A stretch of DNA of 64,000 bases from RYN-230 sp963711705 (GTDB lineage: Bacteria; Actinomycetota; Actinomycetes; Streptosporangiales; Streptosporangiaceae), in contig CAVQFM010000018.1 of NCBI GenBank assembly GCA_963711705.1, positions 1 to 64,000 of the forward strand, read 5' to 3'. Both the position numbers and the translations under genes were made by a program. Shown here in pieces: positions 50,989-60,688 of this stretch. The notes under the pieces are model-generated. The model had not been told where the DNA came from. It made no database searches and was given only the letters and a program-made list of their open reading frames with translations. Numbering within the stretch: position 1 is the stretch's first letter; each line of letters begins with the position of its first letter.

Positions 50989-52299
50989 TCAGTGCCCTTC
51001 GGTGATCATGCCGGCGCCGACCGTGACGTTGGTCGCCTCGTCGATGAGGATGAGCCCGCCGGTCTGCCGGTTGCGGGTGTACGGGTCACAGAACAGCGGC
51101 TGGGTCAGCCGCAGGCTCACCCGGCCGACCTCATTCAGCCCGAGCTGGGCCGCGGTCTCGTCCCGGTGCAGGGTGTTCACGTCCAGCCGGTAGTGCAGGT
51201 CACGCACGATGGCCTTGGCCGTCCGCGAGGTGTGCTTGACCACCAGCCGGTCCCGCGCGGCCAGCGGCCGGCTCTCGGCCATCCAGCACACCATGGCCTC
51301 CACGTCCTGGGTGACCAGCGGCTGGTTGTGCGGGCGGCAGATCATGTCGCCGCGCGAGATGTCCAGGTCGTCCTCGAGCACCAGCGTCACCGACATCGGC
51401 GCGTAGGCCTCGGGCACCGGGCCGCGGGCGGTGTCGATGCGGTCGATCCGGGTGGTCAGCCCGGACGGCAGGTGCATCACCTCGTCGCCCGGCTTGAGCA
51501 CGCCGCCCGCCACCTGCCCGGCGTAACCCCGGTAGTCGTGCAGCTCGGGGTCGGTGGCCTGGTGCGGCCGGATCACGTACTGCACCGGGAAGCGCACGTC
51601 GATCAGATTGCGGTCGGACGCGATGTGCACGTGCTCCAGGTGATGCAGCAGCGACGGGCCGTCGTGCCAGGGCATCTTGTCCGAGCGCTGCACCACGTTG
51701 TCGCCGTGCAGCGCCGAGATCGGGATGAAACTCAGGTCGCCGATCTCCAGCTTGGCCGCGAACGCGGCGAACTCCTCGCTGATCCGCTCGAACACGCTCT
51801 GGTCGTAGTCGACCAGGTCCATCTTGTTCACCGCGAGGACCAGGTGCGGCACCCGCAGCAGGGTGGTCAGGAACGCGTGCCGCCGGCTCTGCTCGGTCAG
51901 CCCGTTGCGCGCGTCCACCAGCACGATGGCCAGGTCGGCGGTGGACGCGCCGGTGACCATGTTGCGGGTGTACTGGATGTGCCCGGGGGTGTCGGCGATG
52001 ATGAACTTGCGCCGCGGCGTGGCGAAATACCGGTAGGCCACGTCGATCGTGATGCCCTGCTCCCGCTCGGCGCGCAGGCCGTCGGTGAGCAGCGCCAGGT
52101 TCGTGTAGTCCTCGCCCCGGGCCTTGCTGGTCCGCTCGACCGCGGCCAGCTGGTCCTCGAAGATCGCCTTGGAGTCGAACAGCAGCCGCCCGATCAGCGT
52201 GCTCTTGCCGTCGTCGACCGAGCCGGCCGTGGCCAGCCGCAGGATGTCCATGGGCCTGCTGCTGTCCGGGGAGATGACGTCCTCCACGGTCGCCGTCAT
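50989..52299 (-). CDS. cysN: Sulfate adenylyltransferase, large GTPase subunit
   Basis: About 436 residues. GTPase motifs are G1 AGSVDDGKST, G2 region QGITIDVAYRYF, G3 ADTPGHIQYTRNMVTGAS and G4 NKMDLVDYD, followed by EF-Tu-like beta-barrel domains. It lacks a fused APS kinase (CysC) domain; the length is that of CysN alone. It uses GTP hydrolysis to drive APS formation. The start overlaps cysD's stop as TGATG. Confidence 0.95.
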   Translation of the reverse strand: MTATVEDVISPDSSRPMDILRLATAGSVDDGKSTLIGRLLFDSKAIFEDQLAAVERTSKARGEDYTNLALLTDGLRAEREQGITIDVAYRYFATPRRKFIIADTPGHIQYTRNMVTGASTADLAIVLVDARNGLTEQSRRHAFLTTLLRVPHLVLAVNKMDLVDYDQSVFERISEEFAAFAAKLEIGDLSFIPISALHGDNVVQRSDKMPWHDGPSLLHHLEHVHIASDRNLIDVRFPVQYVIRPHQATDPELHDYRGYAGQVAGGVLKPGDEVMHLPSGLTTRIDRIDTARGPVPEAYAPMSVTLVLEDDLDISRGDMICRPHNQPLVTQDVEAMVCWMAESRPLAARDRLVVKHTSRTAKAIVRDLHYRLDVNTLHRDETAAQLGLNEVGRVSLRLTQPLFCDPYTRNRQTGGLILIDEATNVTVGAGMITEGH

Positions 52300-53219
52300 C
52301 AGAAGTACCCCTCCCGCTTGCGGTCTTCCATAGCTGCCTCACTGGTCCGGTCGTCGGCCCGGGTCTGGCCGCGCTCGGTGATCCGGGTGGCCGCGATCTC
52401 GGCGATCACGTCGGACACGGTGGTCGCGGTGGACTCGACCGCGCCGGTGCAGGACATGTCTCCCACCGTGCGGTAGCGGACGGTCGTGTCGAACACCCGC
52501 TCGCTCTCGTCCCGGGTGGTGAACTCGCTGTCGGCCAGCAGGATGCCGTCCCGCTCGAACACCCGCCGCGGGTGCGCGAAGTAGATCGACGGGATCTCCA
52601 GCTTCTCCCGCGCGATGTACTGCCAGATATCCAGCTCGGTCCAGTTGGACAGCGGGAACACCCGGATGTGCTCGCCCATCTTGATCCGGGTGTTGTAGAT
52701 GCTCCACAGCTCGGGCCGCTGGTTCTTCGGGTCCCACTGGCCGAACTCGTCGCGGAACGAGAACACCCGCTCCTTGGCCCGGGCCTTCTCCTCGTCCCGG
52801 CGCGCGCCGCCGAACACCGCGTCGAACCGGTGCTCCTCGATCGCGTCCAGCAGCGTGGTGGTCTGCAGCCGGTTACGGCTGGCCCACCGCCCGGTCTCCT
52901 CGGCGACCCGGCCCTGGTCGATGGACTCCTGCACCGAGGCCACCACCAGCTGCACCCCGGCCTCGGCCACCCGGCGGTCCCGGTAGTCGAGCACCTCGGG
53001 GAAGTTGTGCCCGGTGTCCACGTGCATCACCGGGAACGGCACCTTGGCCGGCCAGAACGCCCGTTCGGCCAGGGCCAGCATGACGATGGAGTCCTTGCCG
53101 CCGGAGAACAGCAGCACCGGCCGCTCGAACTCGGCGGCCACCTCCCGCATGATGTGGATGGACTCCGCCTCAAGGAACTCCAGCTGGGACAGCGAGTAGT
53201 CGGAACGCGTCACGGCCAT
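52299..53219 (-). CDS. cysD: Sulfate adenylyltransferase, small subunit
   Basis: About 306 residues from ATG 53219 (MAVTRSDYSLSQLEFLEAES). The PP-loop is LLFSGGKDSIVML, and HVDTGHNFPEVLDYRD, FGGARRDEEKARAKERVFSF and VRYRTVGDMSCTGAVES are family hallmarks. It makes adenosine phosphosulfate from ATP and sulfate together with CysN. An upstream in-frame start at 53255 exists but GGAG lies in front of the chosen ATG. Confidence 0.95.
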   Translation of the reverse strand: MAVTRSDYSLSQLEFLEAESIHIMREVAAEFERPVLLFSGGKDSIVMLALAERAFWPAKVPFPVMHVDTGHNFPEVLDYRDRRVAEAGVQLVVASVQESIDQGRVAEETGRWASRNRLQTTTLLDAIEEHRFDAVFGGARRDEEKARAKERVFSFRDEFGQWDPKNQRPELWSIYNTRIKMGEHIRVFPLSNWTELDIWQYIAREKLEIPSIYFAHPRRVFERDGILLADSEFTTRDESERVFDTTVRYRTVGDMSCTGAVESTATTVSDVIAEIAATRITERGQTRADDRTSEAAMEDRKREGYF

Positions 53220-53269
53220 CAACCAAACTCCGGATCGTCGGCATCTCGTCGGCACGGGCTAGAACTGAG

Positions 53270-54034
53270 CTACTGCGGAGCAGAACAACCAGCCGCGCGC
53301 AATGCATCCAGCAGCGTCGGGGCGAGCCCCGCTGGGCAGATAAGGATATCCGGCAGGGAAGGGTCGGCCTGGTTATACGCAAGCTTTGACCCGTCCAGCC
53401 GGGACGCGTGCAGGCCCGCGGCCTGCGCGACCGCCACCGGCGCGGCGGAATCCCATTCATACTGGCCACCGCTGTGCACATAGGCATCGGCGGCACCGCT
53501 GATCACGGCGGCCGCTTTGGCGCCGGCCGAGCCCAGCGGCACCAGGGTCAGCTTGATCTCGTCGGCCAGCTTGTCCAGCAGCGCGGGCGGCCGGGTCCGG
53601 CTGACCAGCACGCGCAGCGGGCCGCCCGGCGGCGCGGGCGGCGGGGGTGGCGGCTGCGCGGTGCTCAGCACCGTGCCCTGCGCGGGCAGCGCGACCGCGC
53701 CCGCGGTCAGCTCGCCGCGCTCCCACAGCGCCACGTGCACCGCCCAGTCGGCCCGGCCTGGCTCACCGAATTCCCGGGTCCCGTCCAGCGGGTCCACGAT
53801 CCACACCCGGTCCGCGGCCAGCCGGGCCGGATCGTCCTTGCCTTCCTCGGACAGCACCGCATCGCGGGGGCGGAGCCGGGCCAGCTCGGCGGCGAGGAAC
53901 TCGTGCGACTGCCGGTCCCCCTGCTGGCGCAGGGCGGCCGGGTCGGCTGGATCGGCGCTGGCCCGCAGGCTGAGCAGGCGGCGGCCAGCCTCGGTGGCCA
54001 GGTCATGGGCCAGGCGGCTGTCATCGGTGGTCAT
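53270..54034 (-). CDS. cysQ: 3'(2'),5'-bisphosphate nucleotidase (CysQ-like)
   Basis: About 254 residues. Metal-site motifs of the inositol-monophosphatase superfamily are present: LSEEGKDDPARL, VWIVDPLDGTREFG and a C-terminal YEWDSAAPVAVAQAAGLHA. CysQ removes 3'-phosphoadenosine phosphate left by PAPS-using enzymes. ATG 54034 follows GAGGGAG. It heads cysQ-cysD-cysN on the minus strand, 50 bases before cysD. APS kinase and PAPS reductase are not in the window. An inositol-phosphatase activity remains possible. Confidence 0.87.
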   Translation of the reverse strand: MTTDDSRLAHDLATEAGRRLLSLRASADPADPAALRQQGDRQSHEFLAAELARLRPRDAVLSEEGKDDPARLAADRVWIVDPLDGTREFGEPGRADWAVHVALWERGELTAGAVALPAQGTVLSTAQPPPPPPAPPGGPLRVLVSRTRPPALLDKLADEIKLTLVPLGSAGAKAAAVISGAADAYVHSGGQYEWDSAAPVAVAQAAGLHASRLDGSKLAYNQADPSLPDILICPAGLAPTLLDALRAAGCSAPQ

Positions 54035-54123
54035 CAGGCAGGCTCCCTCTGCGGCCGGGCACGGGCCCATACAGGCTAGGCCATGCCTGCCCGGCGCGGC
54101 GCCACCCAGCGGCCGGCGGCGTG

Positions 54124-55734
54124 CTAATAAGCGCCGTGGCCGCGGATCACCGCGGACCAGGTCTTCCACAGGATCTGCAGGTCGAGGGCCAGCGACCAGT
54201 TTTCTACATAACGAAGGTCGAGCCGGACTGCCTCATCCCACGGCAAGTCGGAACGGCCGTTGACCTGCCACAGCCCGGTGATCCCCGGCTTCACCACCAG
54301 CCGGCGGCGCATGTGGTCGCCGTACTTGGCCGCCTCGTTGGGCAGCGCGGGCCGCGGGCCGACCAGGGACATGTCCCCGACCAGCACGTTGAACAGCTGC
54401 GGCAGCTCGTCCAGCGAGTAGCGGCGCAGCAGCCCGCCCGCCTTGGTCACCCGCGGGTCCCTGCGCAGCTTGAACAGCGCGCCCGCCCCCTCGTTCAGGT
54501 CGGCCAGCTCGACCTTGCGCTGCTCGGCGTCCACCACCATGGTGCGGAACTTCCACACCGAGAACGTGTGCCCGTCCTTGCCGACCCGGGTCTGCCGGAA
54601 GAACACCGGCCCGCGGTCGCCCAGCTTGACGGCCAGCATGACCACGGCGAACACCGGGGCCAGCAGGATGATCGCGGTCAGCGCGACCGCCTTGTCGAAC
54701 ACGGTCTTCAGGGCCTGCTTGCCCCCGCCCAGCTCGGGGTGGTCCACGTGCAGCAGGGTGAGCCCGGCCACCGGGCGGATCGTGGTGCGCGGGCCGGCCA
54801 CGTCCAGCAGGGCCGGCGCGACGCACATGTCGGTGCCGGTCTTCTCCAGGTCCCAGGCCAGCTCGCGGAGCCGGATGCCGTTCATCTCCGGGCAGGCCAG
54901 CACGGCCACCGTGTCCGCACCGAGATGGCCGACGGTGTCGGTCACGCTGCCCAGGCCGCCGTAGACCGGGACGCCCGCGATCTCGTGCAGCATGCTGCCG
55001 CCGGCCAGGCACGCACCGACCACGGACAGGCCGTGGTAGGTGCCGCGGCGCAGCTCGCCGATGAGGTCGGCGACGGCCGGGGCGTGCCCGACCGCGAGCA
55101 CCTTGCGCATGTACGCGCCCTTGCTGCGCTGGTGGTGCAGGTGCCGCCGGAGCCGGTGCCGGACGACCAGGTCGAAGACGGTCACGGTGGGCAGCGCGAT
55201 GACCACGTAGCCGCGCGCGGTGTCGAACTTCACCGCGTACGAGGCGATGGCGATCAGCGCGGTCAGCGTCACCGCCGCGTTGATCACCCGGCGGAACTCA
55301 TCCGAGCCCACCCCGATGAACCGCGGGTCATAGCCGCCGGTCAGGGCCAGCGCGCCGACCCACAGCAACGGCAGCAGGCCGGTGAATGCGAGGTATACGC
55401 CCGGGGTGTAATGGTTCGCGTCGAACCGGACTTCGTAGGCCAGGGCACCCGCGGCCAGAGCGCACAAGCAGTCCGCGAGCGCCGTACGGCGCAGGTAGGC
55501 ACTAGTCCACGAGGCCGGGCCGGTCGCGGCCCGGGCCGGGGCCCGCCGAGCGCTCGGGACCGCCGTGCTACCAGATGACACCCAACCCCACCGTCCTTGA
55601 TCCGCCCCGCCCATCACCCCCGGGCACATATTCAAGACGCCCGACGAAAGCTGATGGTTGACCGCTGCTGGGGTACTGGCTGAGGAATCGTCCGGGGATG
55701 ACACAGTTCCCTGCCCGTTACTCTCCGTCGACAA
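54124..55734 (-). CDS. Polyprenyl-phosphate sugar phosphotransferase (initiating, WbaP-like)
   Basis: About 536 residues. A polar N-terminal region of 75 residues precedes four helices (LADCLCALAAGALAYEV and others) and a CoA-binding-like Rossmann domain (KVLAVGHAPAVADLIGEL). Another helix and the bacterial sugar transferase domain follow, with FFRQTRVGKDGHTFSVWKFR, SLDELPQLFNVLVGDMSLVG and PGITGLWQVNGRSDL. It links the first sugar phosphate to undecaprenyl phosphate at the membrane to start a repeat unit. The start is uncertain: TTG 55734, or GTG 55704 behind AGGGAACT. Confidence 0.9.
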   Translation of the reverse strand: MSTESNGQGTVSSPDDSSASTPAAVNHQLSSGVLNMCPGVMGGADQGRWGWVSSGSTAVPSARRAPARAATGPASWTSAYLRRTALADCLCALAAGALAYEVRFDANHYTPGVYLAFTGLLPLLWVGALALTGGYDPRFIGVGSDEFRRVINAAVTLTALIAIASYAVKFDTARGYVVIALPTVTVFDLVVRHRLRRHLHHQRSKGAYMRKVLAVGHAPAVADLIGELRRGTYHGLSVVGACLAGGSMLHEIAGVPVYGGLGSVTDTVGHLGADTVAVLACPEMNGIRLRELAWDLEKTGTDMCVAPALLDVAGPRTTIRPVAGLTLLHVDHPELGGGKQALKTVFDKAVALTAIILLAPVFAVVMLAVKLGDRGPVFFRQTRVGKDGHTFSVWKFRTMVVDAEQRKVELADLNEGAGALFKLRRDPRVTKAGGLLRRYSLDELPQLFNVLVGDMSLVGPRPALPNEAAKYGDHMRRRLVVKPGITGLWQVNGRSDLPWDEAVRLDLRYVENWSLALDLQILWKTWSAVIRGHGAY

Positions 55735-55788
55735 GCTCGCCAGGTGCTTTCCGCTGCCGGGCCGCTCGGCTAGCTGCGGCGGCGCTCA

Positions 55789-56650
55789 CTAGCTGCGGCT
55801 GCTCTCATCGCGCAGCCAGGCCGAGTACTCCCGGCGCTTCACTTCGCGCCGGGCCCGCCGCCGCGCCAGCACCGCCACCGCCAGGAACACCACGACCTGC
55901 GGGGCCAGCCGCGGCTCGGCGCGCACCAGGTCCAGCAGGTCCCGGGGCCGGGTCCGGGCCGTCGAGGCCGGGGCACCCTCGGCCGCCTCGACCTGGTTCA
56001 CGCCCATGGTCGCGCGCACCCGGCGGCGCAGCAGGTCGCGGAAGGTCCGCGGGGTGTGCACGACGACCCGGGCCCCGGGCACGATGACCCGCTCGGCGGG
56101 CTGGAAGGCCAGCGACGCGACCAGGTCGTCGGCCAGCAGCGGCGGCAGGCCGGCCACCCGGGCGTAGCCCGCCTCGCTGAGCCCGATGACGCCGCGGCCG
56201 AACAGCCCGCTGCGCACTTCCGGCAGCCGCTCCCAGACCGCGTAGTACGCACGTACCAGCCAGGGCCGGCCGGCCAGGTCGAGGTCGCGCTGCGGGCCGC
56301 CGGCCAGCGCCCCCGGGCGGCTCAGCGCCGCGCCCAGCGCCTGGATGTCGGCCGCGCCCAGTTCCACGTCGGCGTCCACGTAGATCCGCGGGAAGCCCTT
56401 GGCCGCCTCGTCCCCCGCGCGCAGCGCGTCCCGCTTGGAGGCGACCGGGATGGACAGCACCCGTACCGGGGGGCCGAACGACGCGGCCACCTCCGCCGTA
56501 TCATCGGTGCAGCCATTGGTCACCACGATCACGTCCAGCTCGTCAGGCTGGGCGGTCCCGCTGGCCGGGGCGGCCGGGCGGCGCGAGCTGGCCAAGCAGG
56601 CGCCCGATCACCCGGGCCTCGTTGTGTGCCGGAACGACGACTGTCACCAC
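55789..56650 (-). pseudogene. Family 2 glycosyltransferase, frameshifted near the N-terminus
   Basis: From GTG 56650 one frame reads VVTVVVPAHNEARVIGRLLG, the classical GT2 opening. It then stops. The rest (PDELDVIVVTNGCTDDTAEV, IYVDADVELGAADIQALGAA with the DxD motif, RGVIGLSEAGYARV, ADDLVASLAFQ) lies in another frame down to 55789. One indel within 56565-56615 restores about 287 residues. A hydrophobic C-terminal helix (PQVVVFLAVAVLARRR) suggests membrane association. It likely adds a sugar to the lipid-linked repeat unit. It may be a read error. Confidence 0.82.
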
Positions 56651-56740
56651 AACGGGCAAGTATGCCCGCCGGTTCCGGTCACGTCAGGGCATGGGCCGGG
56701 CCGGGCCGGAATTGGCCGGAACAGACCAGGGAGCTCAGCT

Positions 56741-57337
56741 GTGGACGATGCCCGGATCCTTCCCTCGGCCGACGTCGACGAGCGCGCCGCGCTCGGCGCG
56801 GGCAGCACGATCTGGCATCTGGCCCAGGTCCGCGAGCACGCCCAGCTGGGCCGCGGCTGCATCGTCGGCCGCGGCGCCTACGTGGGCCCGGGGGTGATCA
56901 TCGGCGACCACGTCAAGCTGCAGAACTACGCGCTGGTCTACGAGCCGGCCCGGCTGGAGGACGGCGTGTTCATCGGGCCCGCGGCCGTGCTCACCAACGA
57001 CATGTACCCCCGGTCCACCGACACCGGCGGGAAGGTCAAGCGGCCGGATGACTGGGACGCCCAGGGCGTGGTGGTCCGCGAGGGCGCCTCGCTCGGCGCC
57101 CGCGTGGTGGTGGTCGCGGGCTGCGTGATCGGCCGCTGGGCACTGGTCGCGGCGGGCGCCGTGGTCACCCGGGACGTGGCCGACTTCGCGCTGGTCGCCG
57201 GGGTGCCGGCCCGCCGGATCGGCTGGGTCGGCCGGGCTGGCGTGCCACTGAAGGAGGCCGGGGACGGCCGGTGGCACTGCCCGCAGACCGGCGAGGAGTA
57301 CACCGAAACCGGTGGGCTGCTCCGAACCGCCGGATGA
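56741..57337 (+). CDS. Hexapeptide-repeat N-acetyltransferase (WlbB/WbpD-like)
   Basis: About 198 residues from GTG 56741, with AGGGAG 7 bases before. Features: STIWHLAQVREHAQLGRGCI, YVGPGVIIGDHVKLQNYALV, GVFIGPAAVLTNDMYPRSTD, then AGAVVTRDVADFALVAGVPA. This is the left-handed beta-helix acetyltransferase that acetylates the 3-amino group of UDP-GlcNAc(3NH2)A in Bordetella/Pseudomonas. The last 30 residues include CPQTGEEY. It is divergent from the glycosyltransferase (90 bases) and stands before the dehydrogenase gene. Confidence 0.87.
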   Translation: MDDARILPSADVDERAALGAGSTIWHLAQVREHAQLGRGCIVGRGAYVGPGVIIGDHVKLQNYALVYEPARLEDGVFIGPAAVLTNDMYPRSTDTGGKVKRPDDWDAQGVVVREGASLGARVVVVAGCVIGRWALVAAGAVVTRDVADFALVAGVPARRIGWVGRAGVPLKEAGDGRWHCPQTGEEYTETGGLLRTAG

Positions 57338-57510
57338 CCGGGCGGCAGGTACCAAACTGCGGCAAAGTGTGACCAGCGTGTCATCCCGCTGACCAGCCTG
57401 CGCGTCCAGTTAGTGACCGGTCGGTCGGCACGGGCACGCTGCCCATCGACGGCCGGACGCGCTCAACCACGAGCGCCGCCAACCAAATGACTGATCGGGG
57501 AGGATGCTGC

Positions 57511-58572
57511 ATGTCGCCTATCGGGCTGGCCGTGGTCGGCGCGGGGTACTGGGGGCCCAATCTCGTCCGGGCCGCCCGGGTGACCCCCGCGTTCCGCCTG
57601 ACCTGGCTGTGCGACCGGGACCTGGGCCGCGCCCAGGCCGCCCTGGATCAGTACACGCCGGTCCGCGCGACCGCCAGCTACGAGCAGGTACTGGCCGACC
57701 CGGAGGTCGCCGCGGTGGCCATCGCCACCCCGGCCGCCACCCACTTCGACCTGGTCCGCGCCGCGCTGGAGGCCGGCAAGCACGTCCTGGTGGAAAAGCC
57801 ACTGACCTCCTCGGTGGCCGAGGCCGAGAAGCTGGTCGACCTGGCCCAGCGCACCGGCCGGTCGCTGATGTGCGATCACACGTACTGCTACACGGCGGCG
57901 GTGCGCCGGATCCGCGAGCTGATCCGGTCCGGGGAGATCGGCGAGCTCCAGTTCGTCGACTCGGTCCGGGTCAACCTGGGGCTGGTGCAGCCCGACGTGG
58001 ATGTGCTCTGGGACCTGGCCCCGCACGACCTGTCCATCCTGGACTTCGTGCTGCCGGACGGGGTGACGCCGGTGGCGGTGGCGGCGCACACCGCCGACCC
58101 GGTCGGCACCGGCCGGGCCTGCCTGGCCTACCTGTCCCTGTGGCTGTCCAACGGCGTGCTGGCCCACGTGAACGTGAACTGGCTGAGCCCGATCAAGATC
58201 CGGACCACGATCATCGGCGGCACCCGGCGGACGATCGTCTGGGACGACATGAACCCGCCCGCCCGGCTGATGGTGCACGACCGCGGGGTGGAGCGGCTGC
58301 CCGCCGACACGGTCGGGCCGGATGAGCGCAGGCAGACGCTGATCTCCTACCGGACCGGCGACAGCAGCATCCCGGCCCTGCCGGAAAAGGAGCCGCTGCT
58401 CTCGGTCATGGCCGAGTTCGCCAGCTCGATCAGCGAAGGCCGGGCGCCGCTCACCGACGCGGGCTCCGGCCTGCGCGTCCTCGCCGTCCTCGAGGCCGCG
58501 TCGCGCAGCGCGGAGCAGGACGGGGCCCGGGTCCCGGTCGCCAGTCAGGCAGTCACGGAGGCAAGCAAATGA
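57511..58572 (+). CDS. Gfo/Idh/MocA-family sugar dehydrogenase (WlbA-like)
   Basis: About 353 residues. The Rossmann start GLAVVGAGYWGPNLVRAARV binds NAD(P), the EKP motif is HVLVEKPLTSSVAEAEKL, and the active-site-like segment is NLGLVQPDVDVLWDLAPHDL. In amino-sugar pathways such enzymes oxidise C3 of UDP-GlcNAc-uronate. ATG 57511 follows GGGGAGGAT; the frame is open to 57487. The stop overlaps the next gene (ATGA), so the four downstream genes form one coupled operon. Confidence 0.88.
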   Translation: MSPIGLAVVGAGYWGPNLVRAARVTPAFRLTWLCDRDLGRAQAALDQYTPVRATASYEQVLADPEVAAVAIATPAATHFDLVRAALEAGKHVLVEKPLTSSVAEAEKLVDLAQRTGRSLMCDHTYCYTAAVRRIRELIRSGEIGELQFVDSVRVNLGLVQPDVDVLWDLAPHDLSILDFVLPDGVTPVAVAAHTADPVGTGRACLAYLSLWLSNGVLAHVNVNWLSPIKIRTTIIGGTRRTIVWDDMNPPARLMVHDRGVERLPADTVGPDERRQTLISYRTGDSSIPALPEKEPLLSVMAEFASSISEGRAPLTDAGSGLRVLAVLEAASRSAEQDGARVPVASQAVTEASK

Positions 58573-59543
58573 TCAAGGGACAGCGCTGTCTGGTCACCGG
58601 CGGTGCGGGCACCATCGGCTCGACGATCGTGGACCAGCTGGTCGCGGCGGACGCGGCCGAGGTGATCGTGCTGGACAACCTGGTCCGGGGCCGCCGGGAC
58701 AACCTGGCCGGGGCGCTGGAGTCCGGGAAGGTCACCCTGACCGAAGGCGACATCCGGGACCGTGAGCTGGTCACCAGGCTGATGGCCGGCATCGACCTGG
58801 TCTTCCACCAGGCCGCCATCCGGATCACCCAGTGCGCCACCGAGCCCCGGCTCGCCCTGGAGGTGCTGGTCGACGGGACTTACGAGGTGGTCGAGGCAGC
58901 CGCGGACGCCGGGGTAGGCAAGGTGGTCGCCGCGTCCTCGGCGTCGGTGTACGGCCTGGCCGAGCAGTTCCCCACGCCGGAGCGGCAGCATCCCTACGAC
59001 AACGACACGCTGTACGGCGCGGCCAAGACCTTCAACGAGGGCCTGCTGCGCAGCTTCCAGGCCATGCGCGGGCTGGACTACGTGGCGCTGCGGTACTTCA
59101 ACGTGTACGGCCCGCGGATGGACATCCACGGCCTGTACACCGAGGTGCTGATCCGGTGGATGGAGCGGATCGAGGCCGGGCAGCCGCCGCTCATCCTCGG
59201 CGACGGCCAGCAGACCATGGACTTCGTGTTCACCGAGGACATCGCCCGGGCCAACCTGCTGGCCGCGGCGAGCGACGTGTCCGGCGAGGTGTTCAACATC
59301 GGCAGCTGCACCGAGACGAGCCTGACCGAACTGGCCCAGCTGCTGATCCGGGTGATGGGCGCCGACCTCGACCTGGAGTTCGGGCCGCCGCGCAGCACCA
59401 ACGGGGTGACCCGCCGGCTGGCCGACGTGTCCCGCGCCGCCGAGCTGCTCGGCTGGAAGGCCGAGGTCAACCTGGAGCAGGGCCTGCACCGGCTGGTCGA
59501 CTGGTGGCGGGCGCAGCGGGCGGCCGGGACCGCGCCGTCATGA
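58569..59543 (+). CDS. NAD-dependent nucleotide-sugar epimerase/dehydratase
   Basis: About 324 residues, extended short-chain dehydrogenase type. The nucleotide motif is LVTGGAGTIGSTIVDQL, the catalytic triad is seen in AASSASVYG (Ser) and YGAAKTFNEGLL (YxxxK), and RYFNVYGPRMDIHGLYTEV is typical of UDP-GlcNAc/UDP-glucose 4-epimerases such as WbpP. It would supply a modified hexose or amino sugar. Both ends overlap neighbours by four bases. Confidence 0.9.
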   Translation: MIKGQRCLVTGGAGTIGSTIVDQLVAADAAEVIVLDNLVRGRRDNLAGALESGKVTLTEGDIRDRELVTRLMAGIDLVFHQAAIRITQCATEPRLALEVLVDGTYEVVEAAADAGVGKVVAASSASVYGLAEQFPTPERQHPYDNDTLYGAAKTFNEGLLRSFQAMRGLDYVALRYFNVYGPRMDIHGLYTEVLIRWMERIEAGQPPLILGDGQQTMDFVFTEDIARANLLAAASDVSGEVFNIGSCTETSLTELAQLLIRVMGADLDLEFGPPRSTNGVTRRLADVSRAAELLGWKAEVNLEQGLHRLVDWWRAQRAAGTAPS

Positions 59544-60688
59544 TCCCGGTGATGCGGCCCTGGCTGGGCCAGGAAGAGGCGGACGCGGTCGCGGCCACGG
59601 TCGCGTCCGGCTGGGTGGCGCAGGGCCCGCGGGTGGCCGAGTTCGAGGCCGCGTTCGCCAGCGCCCTGGGCACCGGGCACGCGGTGGCGCTGTCCTCCTG
59701 CACCACGGCCCTGCACCTGACGCTGATCGCCGCCGGGATCGGCCCGGGCGACGAGGTCGTGGTCCCGTCCCTGTCGTTCATCGCCACCGCCAACGCGGTG
59801 CGCTACGTGGGCGCGGAGCCGGTGTTCGCCGACGTGGACGAGGCGACCCAGAACCTGGTCCCGGCCACGGTCGAGCCGTGCCTGACCGGGCGGACCCGGG
59901 CGGTCATCCTGGTCGACCAGGCCGGGATGCCCGCCGACCTGGACGGCATCCGCGCGCTGTGCGAGCCGCGGGACGTCGCGGTGATCGAGGACGCCGCCTG
60001 CGCGGCGGGCTCGGTGTACCGGGGCCGGCCGGTGGGCGCGACGGCGTTCCTGGCCGCGTTCTCCTTCCACCCGCGCAAGCTGCTCACCACGGGTGAGGGC
60101 GGGATGATCGTCACCGCGGACGGGGAGGTCGCCGCGCGGCTGCGCCGGCTCCGCGAGCACGGCATGAATGTCAGCGCGGCGCAGCGGCACGCCAGCCAGC
60201 AGCCGGTCATCGAGAGCTACCTCGAGGTCGGCTACAACTACCGGATGACCGACATGCAGGCCGCGCTCGGCCTGGTCCAGCTGGGCAAGCTGGATCGCAT
60301 GATCGCCCGGCGGCGCGCGCTGGCCGAGCGCTACCAGGAGCTGCTGGCCGGCATCCCGGGCCTGACCGTGGTCCGCGACCCGGACTACGGCCGGACCAAC
60401 TACCAGGCGTTCTGGGTGCTGCTGCCGCCCAGCTTCCCGGTCGGCCGGGGTGAGCTGCTCCGGCTGCTGGCCGAGGCCGGGGTGTCGGCCCGGCGCGGCA
60501 TCATGGCCTCGCACCTGGAGCCCGCTTACGCGGGCCACCAGGCCCGGCCGCTGCCGGTGACCGAGCGGCTGACCGCTGACTCGCTGATCCTGCCGCTGTT
60601 CCACCAGATGACCGAGGACGAGCAGGACCAGGTGGTATCGGTGCTGCGCGCCGCGGCCAGCCTGCCGCAGCCCGCGGGGAGCCGGTGA
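59540..60688 (+). CDS. DegT/DnrJ/EryC1-family sugar aminotransferase (WlbC-like)
   Basis: About 382 residues. The fold-type I PLP signature includes VALSSCTTALHLTLIAAGIG, EDAACAAGSVYRGRPVG and the Schiff-base Lys in FSFHPRKLLTTGEGGMI. YNYRMTDMQAALGLVQLGKL is the family dimer block. It transfers an amino group to a keto sugar; in the WlbA-WlbC-WlbB route it acts on the 3-keto product of the dehydrogenase. The start overlaps the epimerase stop (ATGA). Confidence 0.92.
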   Translation: MIPVMRPWLGQEEADAVAATVASGWVAQGPRVAEFEAAFASALGTGHAVALSSCTTALHLTLIAAGIGPGDEVVVPSLSFIATANAVRYVGAEPVFADVDEATQNLVPATVEPCLTGRTRAVILVDQAGMPADLDGIRALCEPRDVAVIEDAACAAGSVYRGRPVGATAFLAAFSFHPRKLLTTGEGGMIVTADGEVAARLRRLREHGMNVSAAQRHASQQPVIESYLEVGYNYRMTDMQAALGLVQLGKLDRMIARRRALAERYQELLAGIPGLTVVRDPDYGRTNYQAFWVLLPPSFPVGRGELLRLLAEAGVSARRGIMASHLEPAYAGHQARPLPVTERLTADSLILPLFHQMTEDEQDQVVSVLRAAASLPQPAGSR

